19,721 bases of DNA from Patescibacteria group bacterium (lineage in GTDB: Bacteria; Patescibacteriota; UBA1384; CAILIB01): contig JAGWZN010000002.1 in NCBI GenBank assembly GCA_018968785.1, positions 1 through 19,721 on the forward strand, written 5' to 3'. Shown one piece after another: positions 1-10,000 of this stretch; the stretch's first letter is position 1, and each line of letters begins with the position of its first letter. Both the position numbers and the translations under genes were made by a program. The notes below the pieces were generated by a model that was not told the DNA's origin, made no database searches, and saw only the letters and a program-made list of their open reading frames with translations.

Positions 1-2
1 TG

Positions 3-494
3 GTAGTAGGATACGGCGACGTTGCCAATCGAACCGGCATCTCCAGCTTGACTAGCATGTTCCAGAAGAGAGCGACCGGACCGGTGCTAAACCAGAATGA
101 GTTCAGTCGTTACCGGACCGAGCTAAGCAATCGGGTTAACACGATTGGTAGCGGCTTAAGCAGACTAGGCGTCCAGGTTCGAGCGCTGAATACCCAGCAG
201 CTGATCGAGCTGTTTTATACCATTTACAATCCGGATATCGCCACCCAAGAGCGGCTAACCAATGTGGGAGAGCTGAGCGCTTCCGTTATTTCCAGCGAGG
301 AAGGTGTCGCGGAGGCGGAAACCACGCCGGAAGAAGAACCAAAGACCAACCCTGAACCACCCGCCGCTCCCGAGCCACCCTCTGCCACCGAACCGTCGGT
401 TGATCAACCGACTGATCACCATGAACAGCCGACTAGCCAGCCCACTCCACCGGCGCAGCCAAATCCATCCGCGCAAACAACTCCCACCCCATGA
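3..494 (+). CDS. TraC/VirB4 N-terminal-domain-like protein, C-terminal part (5' end outside window)
   Basis: The reading frame is open from the left edge (first full codon at position 3), so this is the tail of a longer gene. A TTG at 48 could be read as a start, but the frame continues upstream without a stop. The segment F-x-x-Y-R-x-E-L-x-x-R-V-x-x-I-x-x-G-L, then L-x-T-Q-x-L-I-E-L-F-Y and Y-N-P, is the C-terminal signature I know from the CPR protein that carries the N-terminal part of a VirB4/TraC ATPase as a separate gene. The last ~65 residues are acidic and then Pro/Thr/Gln-rich, probably a disordered tail. Its stop overlaps the next start (ATGA), so translation is probably coupled to the ATPase. 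It likely acts at the inner face of the membrane with VirB4. The family call is from memory of conserved residues, not a search. Confidence 0.72.
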   Translation, partial: VVGYGDVANRTGISSLTSMFQKRATGPVLNQNEFSRYRTELSNRVNTIGSGLSRLGVQVRALNTQQLIELFYTIYNPDIATQERLTNVGELSASVISSEEGVAEAETTPEEEPKTNPEPPAAPEPPSATEPSVDQPTDHHEQPTSQPTPPAQPNPSAQTTPTP

Positions 495-2293
495 ACCTGC
501 CCTTTTTCCACAAGTCGGATCCGAAAGAACAGGAGCGGATCGCCTCAGAGCAAGCGGCGTTCCAAGCGTATGAAGAAGGAGTGGCTACCACCCGTGATAT
601 TATCGCGCCGTCCGACTTTGTGGTTACGCCAAACTACCTGCAGCTAGGCGAGAACTACTTACGCACCATTTTCGTGTACACCTATCCGCGCTATCTGACC
701 ACTAACTGGTTGTCGCCGATTATCAACTATGACCTGACCATGGACATTGGCATGTATATCGTCCCGGAAGATGTTCAGGAAGTAATGCAGTCACTGCGCC
801 GGAAGATGGCGCAGCTCGAATCTACCCGGCAGATGGAGCAGGAAAAGGGTCTGGTGCGTGATCCGGAGCTGGATACCGCTCTGCATGATATCGACGAACT
901 GCGCGACACGTTGGCGCAAGGCCAGAACCGGCTGTTCCAGTTTGGCCTCTATTTCACGATTTACGCCAAAACCCTTGAGGAGTTGAATACGCTGACTAAG
1001 CAAATCACCTCCACCCTGGGCGGCATGCTGATCTATACCAAGGAGGCGCTGGTACAGATGGAGCAAGGGTTCAACTCCACCATTCCTATCGCGAAGGACG
1101 ACATGAACGTGCTGCGCAATCTGGATACCGGCTCGCTTTCCACTACCTTTCCCTTTACTACCGCCGAGCTAACTTCGGATGAAGGAATCTTGTACGGCAT
1201 TAACCGGCATAATGATTCACTAATTCTGTTCGACCGGTTCAACCTGGAGAATGCCAACTCCGTCATCTTTGCCACTTCCGGCGCCGGCAAGTCATACTTC
1301 GTCAAACTGGAGATTTTACGTTATCTGATGTTGGGCACCGATATCATCATTATTGACCCTGAAAATGAGTACCGGGAGCTGGCCGAAGCGGTGGGAGGAA
1401 GCTATTTGGAAATCAGCCTTAATTCACCCAAGCGGATCAATCCGTTTGATTTGCCGATTTCGGCTCAAGAGGAGACGGGGGAAGATGTCTTGCGCTCCAA
1501 CATTACCACTCTGCACGGCCTGTTCCGGCTGATGGCGGAAGGGCTGACGCCGGAAGAAGACGCCATTCTGGATAAAGCGCTGTACGAAGCGTACGCCTTG
1601 AAGGATATCACCATCGATCCCAGCACCCAACACAACCCGCCGCCCATCATGTCCGATCTGGTTTCAATTCTGAATAATATGCGCGGAGCGGAAAACCTGA
1701 TCCTGCGGCTTAATAAATACGTGGAAGGGACGTTTGCTTCGCTTTTTAACCAGCCGACTAACTTTAAGCTAACCGGCGGACTGGTTGCTTTCTCGGTTCG
1801 CGATCTGGAAGAGGCGCTGCGGCCGGTCGCTATCTTCACCATTCTGAACTACATCTGGAATCAGGTACGGCAGGAGAAGAAGCGCCGCATCATGGTGGTG
1901 GATGAAGCGTGGTGGATGATGCAGTATGAGGATTCGGCCCGCTTCCTCTACGGATTAGCAAAACGGGCGCGTAAGTACTTCCTGGGGCTGACAATTATCT
2001 CTCAGGATGTGGAAGATTTTCTGGCTAATAAATACGGCAAGGCGGTTGTCTCCAACTCTTCCATGCAAGTGCTGTTCAAACAGTCCACATCTTCCATTGA
2101 TATCGTGGCCCAGGTGTTTAATCTGACTGAGCAGGAGAAGTATCTACTGCTGAACGCCTCGGTTGGAGAGGGGCTGTTCTTTGCCGGCCTCAACCACGTG
2201 GCTATTAAGGTCAGCGCCTCGTATACGGAAGACCAGATTATCACCACCGATCCGAAGCAGTTGCTGGCGATGCAGCAGCAAGCGCAAGCGTAA
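491..2293 (+). CDS. virB4: VirB4-family type IV secretion ATPase
   Basis: This is the motor ATPase of a type IV secretion-like apparatus, expected at the cytoplasmic membrane. Walker A is G-A-G-K-S at residues 264-268, preceded by FATS as in VirB4. The segment with IIIIDPENEY follows about 20 residues later. Walker B is IMVVDEAWWMM, with D471 and E472. A sensor-like ISQDVEDF lies at about 503-510. Residues 1-250 hold the remainder of the VirB4 N-domain and a charged helical region at about 95-145. At 600 residues it is shorter than a full VirB4 (roughly 800), because the rest of the N-domain is in the preceding gene. The start at 491 is supported by the 4-bp ATGA overlap. No Shine-Dalgarno is seen, so translation probably depends on coupling. 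It is the best-supported gene of the operon. Confidence 0.93.
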   Translation: MNLPFFHKSDPKEQERIASEQAAFQAYEEGVATTRDIIAPSDFVVTPNYLQLGENYLRTIFVYTYPRYLTTNWLSPIINYDLTMDIGMYIVPEDVQEVMQSLRRKMAQLESTRQMEQEKGLVRDPELDTALHDIDELRDTLAQGQNRLFQFGLYFTIYAKTLEELNTLTKQITSTLGGMLIYTKEALVQMEQGFNSTIPIAKDDMNVLRNLDTGSLSTTFPFTTAELTSDEGILYGINRHNDSLILFDRFNLENANSVIFATSGAGKSYFVKLEILRYLMLGTDIIIIDPENEYRELAEAVGGSYLEISLNSPKRINPFDLPISAQEETGEDVLRSNITTLHGLFRLMAEGLTPEEDAILDKALYEAYALKDITIDPSTQHNPPPIMSDLVSILNNMRGAENLILRLNKYVEGTFASLFNQPTNFKLTGGLVAFSVRDLEEALRPVAIFTILNYIWNQVRQEKKRRIMVVDEAWWMMQYEDSARFLYGLAKRARKYFLGLTIISQDVEDFLANKYGKAVVSNSSMQVLFKQSTSSIDIVAQVFNLTEQEKYLLLNASVGEGLFFAGLNHVAIKVSASYTEDQIITTDPKQLLAMQQQAQA

Positions 2294-2307
2294 CGCGACT
2301 ACATTAT

Positions 2308-4479
2308 ATGGAAGAGGAACAGCTGCCCAATCTGACGGAACCGGAAGGTACTCCGGAAACGGAAGCGGGAGAACAACCGCTGCTGGCGGAGCATAACCCG
2401 GCGGTAGAAGTAAATCCGGCGGCGCGGAGTTCTTCCACAGATACCGCACCGACCGCTACGGATCAGACCTATCGGGAGCCGCTCTCTTCGGCGGAGGAGC
2501 CTACCCTGGCCCAGCCCAGTAGTAATTTAGAGGAACGAGTACAGCCTGAGTCGACAATTGTCGGCAGCGCCGATATGAACGGGCTGGGGCAGCCGTTGAG
2601 CATTCAGAATCCCTTGAGTTCTCAGCGGCCGAAAAACGCTCTCAACCGGTTTATTACCGGAAAGTTCGGCGGACCCGCCGCTAAAACCGCGGCCGGAGCG
2701 GCGGCCCAATCGGCTTCGGAAGGGGAAGAGGCTCAGGGTCGTCAACCGCTGGGAGGAGTACGGAATAAGGTTGGGCAAGCGGTCAATACGGCCGCCAATG
2801 TCGCCACCGAACAGCTCAAAAGCGCGGCTAAAAAGGTTGTAAAAGAAGCAGCCATCAACGCTGCTCGAACCGCCATAGCGGCAACCTCAGAAATTTGGAT
2901 TCCTGTACTCATAATTATTTTAGCTATCGGGGTTATCGGTATCGTTATTCTCTTCGTGATCAGCAATCAACACCAGCCAGGCAATACCACCTCTAATATT
3001 GCCGGAAACGCTTCTAACAGCCTACTGGCGCTTAACCACTGCCAGGGGATGGCCGACACGCTCAACTATAAAAAGAGCGATGGCACTTCGGTCAGCTTGA
3101 TCCTTCCATCCACCAAGGGCGGGTTTTCCGCCGAAGAACAAGCGATTAACGTACCGGACAGCAGTACGGGCAACGTGCCCCGCGGCCAACGGCTGACTCG
3201 ATTAAAGAATAATAGCAACCCGAACGTGGGATATCTCGCCTACTCCGATACTACCTGGACAGACTCGCAAGGTCAGACCCATACCGGCTTTACCAACAGT
3301 GAATTAGAGTACTACGTGACGATGCGCTGGCCGTCTCGTTCCTGGAACTGGTTAGGCGGTAGCCGACCGACTATCGGCCTCTCCCAATTTAATAACGAGT
3401 ACGCCGGTAAAAAAATGATGCTCTACAACCCGGCCAACGGCAAAGTGGTGATCGGTATTATCGCAGAGTCAGGACCAGCTCCGTATGTTACCCTGGGAAA
3501 AGATAGCACCGACCAGCGCTCCTTATGGGAGAAGGGATCGACGAACGGCTACCGTGTCACCGATCCCGTCGGTTTCTCCGGTATTATCGGCGGCGGACCG
3601 GAAAGTCCACAGCTCAGCGCCGGGGACGGCCTCAGACTGGCCTTGGGAGCGAATGTCGATGAAGGCACCCCGATTATTATGGCTTTCGCGGCCGATCAGT
3701 CGCTGCCGGTCGGCCCGTACGCGCCTGGCTGCCAAGTGGTAAAGGCGACCACGGTTACCAGCGCCGGGGACGGTTACACCGTCTGCATCGATCCCGGTCA
3801 TATCAGCGACGCGGCAATCGGCGCTTCCGCTACCTATAACGGCACTACTCAGTATGAGTATAAGATTACCTGGGACGTTGGACAAAAACTGCGGGACGCC
3901 TTAAAGCAGCAAGGAGTTAATGTGGTAATGACCAGGGGCAATCCGGGTGATTCCATTACGACACCGGTTAATAACGATAAGCGCGCCCAGATCTGTAATA
4001 ACTCCGGCGCCGCTTTCGCCATCCACCTCCATCTTGACGGACAAGACAACTCAGGCACCTCCGGATACACGGTGTACGCGCCAAACGACCAAACGGTAGC
4101 TCTGGCCAATAACGCCGCCACTATTGCCGCTTCTAAAAAGGATAATCCTAACGCGGTTTCCGCGACCGAGCCGAGCCTGCTCACTACCGCCGTGGCCGAT
4201 ACTTCCCAAAAGTACGCCTCCGCCTTCCTCGGCGCTTACGGCGCCGCCTTGAAAGCGACCGGGGGACCGGGAGCGTTTAAGAGTAGCGTTCAGCCCGATC
4301 AGTCAACCGGATCCGGCAAGTATCCGCTCGCAGTCACTCGGCTAAGCAGCATTCCCACTTTCCTGGTTGAGATGTTTTTCCTTTCTAACAAGAGTGACTT
4401 CAACTGGTATACTAATCATGAGACCGATTTGGTAAACGCCCTGGCCAAAGGTATTCTCGCTATTAAAAATATGCAGTAG
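2308..4479 (+). CDS. Membrane-anchored N-acetylmuramoyl-L-alanine amidase (Amidase_3) with an extra extracytoplasmic domain
   Basis: Predicted zinc amidase cleaving the MurNAc-L-Ala bond of peptidoglycan. Residues 1-190 form an acidic, Pro/Ala-rich cytoplasmic tail. One transmembrane helix lies at about 196-218, and the rest should be outside. Residues about 335-470 form a separate domain with an E-S-G-P-A-P motif, tentatively double-psi-beta-barrel-like (RlpA/expansin style). The C-terminal Amidase_3 domain (about 488-723) shows the expected ligands and catalytic residue: H498 in DPGH, E517, H573 in the IHLHLDG segment, and E688 in FLVEMFFLSN. In a secretion operon it probably opens the wall for the apparatus, the role VirB1 plays in other type IV systems, or attacks a neighbour's wall. 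The start follows the VirB4 stop by 14 bp, with no Shine-Dalgarno motif. The amidase call is strong; the middle domain is a guess. Confidence 0.88.
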   Translation: MEEEQLPNLTEPEGTPETEAGEQPLLAEHNPAVEVNPAARSSSTDTAPTATDQTYREPLSSAEEPTLAQPSSNLEERVQPESTIVGSADMNGLGQPLSIQNPLSSQRPKNALNRFITGKFGGPAAKTAAGAAAQSASEGEEAQGRQPLGGVRNKVGQAVNTAANVATEQLKSAAKKVVKEAAINAARTAIAATSEIWIPVLIIILAIGVIGIVILFVISNQHQPGNTTSNIAGNASNSLLALNHCQGMADTLNYKKSDGTSVSLILPSTKGGFSAEEQAINVPDSSTGNVPRGQRLTRLKNNSNPNVGYLAYSDTTWTDSQGQTHTGFTNSELEYYVTMRWPSRSWNWLGGSRPTIGLSQFNNEYAGKKMMLYNPANGKVVIGIIAESGPAPYVTLGKDSTDQRSLWEKGSTNGYRVTDPVGFSGIIGGGPESPQLSAGDGLRLALGANVDEGTPIIMAFAADQSLPVGPYAPGCQVVKATTVTSAGDGYTVCIDPGHISDAAIGASATYNGTTQYEYKITWDVGQKLRDALKQQGVNVVMTRGNPGDSITTPVNNDKRAQICNNSGAAFAIHLHLDGQDNSGTSGYTVYAPNDQTVALANNAATIAASKKDNPNAVSATEPSLLTTAVADTSQKYASAFLGAYGAALKATGGPGAFKSSVQPDQSTGSGKYPLAVTRLSSIPTFLVEMFFLSNKSDFNWYTNHETDLVNALAKGILAIKNMQ

Positions 4480-4481
4480 CA

Positions 4482-5924
4482 ATGGAAGACCAGTCGACCC
4501 CACAATCCGCTTCGTCTACTCCGCCGGTCCAGCCGACATCGGAGCTGGCTCCGTCAACGGTTCTGCCGTCCGACTCGGCATCCGACCAGGCGCCTACTCA
4601 ACCGTTTGGACAACCGCCTAGTCAACCATTCGGACAGCCGACTAGTCAGTCACCCGGTCAACCTGGTCCGAATCCATTCGCGGCTGTTCATCGGCAGAAC
4701 CGGTGGCGGCAGATCTGGTTGATCATTGGCGCGGTAGTAACGGTCGTCCTACTGATCGGTTTTTACCTCTACCGGTCCAGTCAAGGCGGCATTTTGGTGT
4801 TGGACACTACACCCAACCTCACCATTACCTTGAACGGCCAGCCGGTAGCCACCCGGAAAACCGGTCAGGGTGTCTTTGTATCGGCTCGCGCAGGAGTGTA
4901 CCGACTGAACATCAAGAGACCGAACTTCAGCCCGTTCACCGAAGATATCAAGCTTGGCTGGGGCCAGCAGATCTCCGTCCGTCCGGTATACGCCCTGCAA
5001 CCAAGCGAGGGACAGGTACAATCCGGTGGTATCGACTTCGTCCGGCCGTCACTCGATCAAACCGCCGTCTTTTTCCTGGGAAACAACCGGCAGACAATCT
5101 ACCGGATGGAAATCAGTAACCAGATTATCGTTCCGTTAACCAGCCAACCGCTCAGCGGCGTTACCGATGTCGAGTGGTCCAGCGAGCCGGATGTCGCCTT
5201 AATCGACCAGACGAACGGCGTTTATCTCCGGGAGATTCCCACCTACAACTTTCAGACCCAGACACTGTACCGGATCGGCGGATCGGAGATCGTGTCGCCG
5301 GTATGGGATCCGACCAATCCGGATCGGATTGCCTTTGGCTATTTCTCTTCATCCGGCGAAAAATCCCTCATCTTCAGCGATAAACGGGCGACCAGTGTGG
5401 ACCGGAAGGCTGACCTTTCCGCCATTAGCGATCCGAAGATCATCTGGGCCGGCGATGCCAGCGGTCTGATACTGATCGGCCGTTCCGCCGACTCAAGCCA
5501 GAATAATATCTGGTTGTATACCACCGCTGACGGCACCCTGAAACGGCTCACCGATGGGGGGAACGTTCTAAACGCCTCTTTCTCTCCGGATAATAAAACC
5601 GTCCTCTATGAAACCGCCACCTCCGACCCGAGCAATCCGGTGGGCTCCACTCTTTCCGTCATGAAAGTGGACGGAAGCGATAAGTTTCCGCTGAATATCG
5701 CCGGTAAGGTTTCCCAAGCGGCATGGAAAGACTCCACCTCCTTCTTTCTTCCGAATAGCAACGGAACCGACCTTAGCCTGTATACCATTGGCGGGGAAAA
5801 GACTTCCGTCTCAATTGCCTACGCGAATACGCGGGAGATCCAAGGAATGTATTACTTCCACAACAGCCAAACGCTAATCTTTTGGACTCAACACGCTATT
5901 TACACGGTTAGCCTAAGCCATTAA
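4482..5924 (+). CDS. Membrane-anchored PEGA-domain / TolB-like beta-propeller protein
   Basis: Residues 1-75 are Pro/Gln/Ser-rich and disordered-looking, with short QPFGQPxS repeats from residue 40. A transmembrane helix follows at about 78-97. Next comes a PEGA-like domain (about 100-172) with the characteristic pattern of a short beta strand, N-G-x-P-V, and a later R-x-G-V-Y-R-L-N-I-K-R-P-x-F. The remaining ~300 residues have recurring beta segments such as NIWLYTTADGTLKRLTDGG followed by A-S-F-S-P-D-N-K, typical of TolB/PD40 propeller blades. It probably sits on the outer face of the membrane, binding wall polymer or partner proteins rather than catalysing a reaction. It begins 2 bp after the amidase stop and ends 3 bp before the next gene, so it belongs to the same transcript. 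The domain assignments are from motif recognition. Confidence 0.82.
   Translation: MEDQSTPQSASSTPPVQPTSELAPSTVLPSDSASDQAPTQPFGQPPSQPFGQPTSQSPGQPGPNPFAAVHRQNRWRQIWLIIGAVVTVVLLIGFYLYRSSQGGILVLDTTPNLTITLNGQPVATRKTGQGVFVSARAGVYRLNIKRPNFSPFTEDIKLGWGQQISVRPVYALQPSEGQVQSGGIDFVRPSLDQTAVFFLGNNRQTIYRMEISNQIIVPLTSQPLSGVTDVEWSSEPDVALIDQTNGVYLREIPTYNFQTQTLYRIGGSEIVSPVWDPTNPDRIAFGYFSSSGEKSLIFSDKRATSVDRKADLSAISDPKIIWAGDASGLILIGRSADSSQNNIWLYTTADGTLKRLTDGGNVLNASFSPDNKTVLYETATSDPSNPVGSTLSVMKVDGSDKFPLNIAGKVSQAAWKDSTSFFLPNSNGTDLSLYTIGGEKTSVSIAYANTREIQGMYYFHNSQTLIFWTQHAIYTVSLSH
4599..4667 (+). repeat. Short in-frame tandem repeat (24-bp unit, about 2.9 copies)
   Basis: Units at 4599-4622, 4623-4646 and 4647-4667 encode QPFGQPPS, QPFGQPTS and QSPGQPG. 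The repeat lies in the cytoplasmic, disordered N-terminal tail of the PEGA/propeller protein. Copies differ mainly at wobble positions. Confidence 0.85.
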
Positions 5925-5927
5925 CCA

Positions 5928-7025
5928 ATGGATCTCGCCCTTCCATTCAACTCTTCGCCCGCCGCGAAAAAACCGAACCACACGCTTTTTATCATTATTG
6001 CCGTGGTATTGGTCGCCATATTTGGAGTAATCGGCCTTATCACCTATATCGTCGGCGACTCCGGCTGTTCCGGTCCCAATCCGACCGGCTCCGAGTGCTC
6101 AAACCTGCCGATCCAGCCAAATGACACCAAGGTCCATTCCCTCTTACAAGATCTGCAGCGGTTTACCAACTCCAGCCAGTATCTGGTCGATCACGCCAGC
6201 GACCTGGATATGGTACGCAATGATATCAACGCTCTCCAGATTGGGCTTACCAACCATGACCCTGCTTACTCGTCTATCCAAAGCCAGGACAAGACACTGA
6301 TTCCCCTATTGCAGAAGATGCAAAAGGAGATCGACCAGATCCGCAACACCGCTAAAACCGATCCGACCGGCGCTAAAACAGTGGCCGATCAGTTTGAAAG
6401 CGATCTGGCCCAACTGAACCAGCTTACCTTCGGCGTCGCCACCTGCGGCGTAGACGGGAAGTGTTTACAGGTTCCGGCTATCGATCAAGGAAGCCCCCAG
6501 TACTGCGGTCGAACCAGTATGATGATGCTCCTCATGTATTACAACAAAGGCATTACACCGTGGATGAGCGCTTATGTCAAACCCGACCCGAATCTGGGAT
6601 ACATCATGGTTACCAACTCCACCAATCCGCTCAGCCCGGCCAATATCAACCAAAACATACCCGATCCCGCCAAACATGACTGGGACTACTACTCTGCCGA
6701 CCACTTCAGCTCGGCGGATCAGATGTACCAGGCCATCAAAGCCTCAATTAACGGCGGCGACCCGGTTATTATCTACACTCATGGCGCCATCTGGAGCGGC
6801 GCCAGTCATATTGTGCTGATTGTCGGGTATAACGACAGCGACCAGAGCCTCTACATCAACAACCCGAAAGTAAAAGGTATCTTTCCCACCAGTACCGATA
6901 CCGGAGTCAATATGATTACCAGCGGCAACTCCTCCCACGTTCTGACCGCCCAATGGATGTACACCCATAACGGACAGGATAGCTACGGACACTTCTTTAT
7001 CGCCCGTAAAGCCTGGTTTAAATAA
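5928..7025 (+). CDS. Membrane-anchored C39-like cysteine peptidase
   Basis: A short cytoplasmic stretch is followed by a transmembrane helix at about 18-42, then a Cys/Gly/Pro-containing linker and a helical region (about 60-170). The C-terminal domain resembles Peptidase_C39_2: Q-Y-C-G-R-T-S-M puts the nucleophile at C193 with an upstream Gln (Q187 or Q191) as oxyanion candidate. G-A-S-H-I-V-L-I-V-G-Y places the His at H294, and Y-I-N-N-P (N311/N312) takes the place of the usual Asp-Pro. The whole triad is present, so an active extracytoplasmic thiol peptidase is plausible. It is not an ABC transporter fusion, unlike bacteriocin-processing C39. Within this operon it might mature the giant protein encoded next, or act on a target cell. 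It begins 3 bp after the previous stop and ends 13 bp before the next start. Confidence 0.83.
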   Translation: MDLALPFNSSPAAKKPNHTLFIIIAVVLVAIFGVIGLITYIVGDSGCSGPNPTGSECSNLPIQPNDTKVHSLLQDLQRFTNSSQYLVDHASDLDMVRNDINALQIGLTNHDPAYSSIQSQDKTLIPLLQKMQKEIDQIRNTAKTDPTGAKTVADQFESDLAQLNQLTFGVATCGVDGKCLQVPAIDQGSPQYCGRTSMMMLLMYYNKGITPWMSAYVKPDPNLGYIMVTNSTNPLSPANINQNIPDPAKHDWDYYSADHFSSADQMYQAIKASINGGDPVIIYTHGAIWSGASHIVLIVGYNDSDQSLYINNPKVKGIFPTSTDTGVNMITSGNSSHVLTAQWMYTHNGQDSYGHFFIARKAWFK

Positions 7026-7038
7026 CGGTTCATCCGAG

Positions 7039-10000
7039 ATGAAACTTCCGATATACAAAACCTGGTCCATCTATCTGCTGATTGAGATCATCATCTTTTT
7101 GCCGTTGCTATCGGTGGTTAATGTCCTGTTTGCCGCTAAGGCGGCAGCCGCGGCGAGCGCAGACAGCACGACTGCTGAGATCACCTCCAGCTGCCAACCT
7201 CAGTATCAACCGGCCGATACCAGCGCCGCCGCCAACGATACCGGCGATGAGAATCTGGTTCCCGGAGCCGCCTCGGTTGCCGCTTCGAGCAGCCAGACCA
7301 CTACCGATCAAAGTAGCGTGTCCGCGGGTGTTAATCCGGATCCGGTACCCGCCTTCGTGTCTGTTAGTAAAGATCTGGTCAATAAACTGCCCTTAGCCGA
7401 TCAGATTACCCAACAGCTTAATGCCAAAGCAATCCCTACCCCTAACGGCTGGAAAGTCTGTTACAACCAGGTCGGTGATATCCTCTCCATCCTTCCGTTC
7501 AGCCAGAGCGTCCAGAATTACTTTGACACCCTTTCCATCCCGGCCGACCGAATCGGTTTTTCCAACATCTATGACTACTACGCCTTAACCGGTGAGCCAT
7601 GCCGGAAGTGGCTGGCTAACGGCCAGTGCGATCCCGGTACCTATACGGACGGTAGCGGTCAGGTTCAGCACTATTATGATGACGTCTACTGGCCAAACGG
7701 CAAATGGGATCCGCCCAAGGCTGATCTGCGTATCCTTAAAACGCTGGTATACCTGGTAACGCCAAAAAGCCAGGGCGGCGCCGGCCATGAGTGGATCCAT
7801 GTCAGCAAAATCCTGCAATCCAGCCGGACCAATACCGAAAACGCGCCACCCAGCCAGGTCAGTAGTACCGATAACGCCGCTACCGCCACGGCAACAGCCA
7901 ACGCCACCAACACGCCTGTTACCTTAAGTACCGAGCCACCGGACAGCAACTCCGCCCATCTGTACGACGTATCGGATCATCCGCTTGCGGAAGCGGTTGA
8001 TATCGACCAGATCGACTATCTCCGTATTACCACCAAGATCACTCAGTACCGCCGGCTCGGCGGCAACTCGGTTAGCTATAAGTATCAGTCGATTCCGATT
8101 CAGGTGAATTGGCAGACCAACGCCGGCGCGCAAGCGGCACTGCCGCCTTCGCTGAGTATTTATGAAGGCGCGCAAGCTTCTATTACCGACAGCCTGCTCG
8201 GTATTCTCAATAACGCCAACCTTGGCAATGGTATCGACCCGACTAAGATCACGTTAAATAACTTAGGCGATGTCGCCAATCTGCTCGGCCAGTCGCTGCT
8301 GAGCGGCGTTCTCAACAGCCCGGTCGGATCACTGAGCGGCTGGGACCTTCCATCCACCTTAAAGCTGTTCGGCGAGGCGTATCTGCAGCAGGAGCTCGGC
8401 CTGGCACCCGGCTCGCTGACCGATGACAGCGGTGACCCGATTGAGAATATCGGCCGGGCGACGTTGGAATACCGTTTGCAACTGCCGACCGGCTCACTAA
8501 AGGGTGATACGCCGGATCAGATTTATCAGAACATGGGACGGCGATATCTGGAGGATAAAATCTTTAATATCGCGCCCGGCAGCCTGACTCCCGCCGCGAA
8601 TTTCCCCTTAAACAACCGGAACGACCTGTTAGTCCGGGTCGGGGAAGGAAAGGTGGCGCAAGCGCTTTCAGTACCGCTTTCCGCCGTGCGTGTGACCGAT
8701 ATCAACAAACTGAAAAGCGGCAATCAGAAACTGAACTACCTGTTCACCCCTGTTTCCGCCGGTTATATCGACCAACAGCTGAACCTGGGGTTCGTACCGA
8801 CCGATGCCAACAGCGACCATGACTCGCTCGGTTTCCATGCCGATGACTTTGCCCATCCGACTCTCGACCTCATCCAAGGCAAGCGTTCCCTGACCGATTA
8901 CTACCGGATGGCAGGCGAGCGAGCGATGGCGGGGATCTCTTCCTTTAGTACCCAGGTCGCCGGCGCCAATCCCAATATGTTTAATAACAATCCCTTCCTG
9001 GACGGCAACCCCGATACCTTGCTCACCATCCTCTCCAGCTCAAACCAGCAGCTTCTTGTGAATACCGCCGCCTTCAGCCAGGCCGATCTGGATGCCTATA
9101 TGAAGCGGCTGCAGAAAGCCACGGCATCGTACGGGAATCCGACCACCCAGTTCAGTACTTCCGGTAACGGGCTGAATGACACCCATTTGGTTGACATGTA
9201 CAACGAGGTTATTAACGCCGATCCGCAGATTGGCTGGCTGCCGCCACTGGAGAAGGCGCTGCAGAACATTCAGACCAAGCTGGATACCGAGTCGCAGGAT
9301 CCCACCTCGCCCCTGGATAATGACGCTTTGAACGCGCAGAAGCTGCTGAACGAAGCGATCAGCAGCTTGCAAGGATTCCAATCGACTATTGTCAGCTATA
9401 TCTGCCAGGAAGGCCAAACCGGCCAAGGCGCCGCTATTAACACCTGTAACGGCAGGGCGCAGATAGACAGTAGCGGGAAAGTCAGCCTCAAGCCGAACGG
9501 TGTTCAGGACTATATGGCGGATTTTCTGGCCACCGGCGATCCGGCGGCGCTGGCCGGTATCGGCAAGCAAAAGCTCGCCGAAACGCTGACGCCGGACGCT
9601 ATTAACCGGTTGAATATCGTCAGCCAGCTCCAGCAGGATCTTTCTCCTTCTATTGGCAATGTCAACCAATACGGTCTGACTACTTCCGACATAACCAGCA
9701 AGGGTTTAACCACCGCCTGGTTCCAAAAGATATTTAAGCAAGGCTTGAGCAGCCAGGTATTTCAGGAAGTGGGCGAGTTGGAGTTGTTGCGGGCAGCCTG
9801 GAATAAGAGCGGCCTGACAACCACTGTCAATAACGCTGTCACTAGTTCCAGCGATCTGCAAACGGCGATGCAGACCTATCAGACCCTTAACTCCGATTAC
9901 AACTTTTACGCCACCCGTTTAGACCGTTTGAAGGTGTTGGAAGGCCAGTTGCAGGGAGAGCTGACGCCCGTTATTACCGATCCGGGCATTAAGACCGATC

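Noticed and set aside
48..50. TTG at 48 as the true start of the first gene
   Set aside because: The frame stays open to the left edge and the visible protein begins in the middle of a conserved domain, so the start lies outside the window.
9040..9669. Minus-strand ORF of 209 codons inside the giant gene
   Set aside because: It is antisense to a well-supported frame; its Arg/Gly/Val/Leu-rich translation is typical of a shadow frame and shows no domain or membrane pattern.
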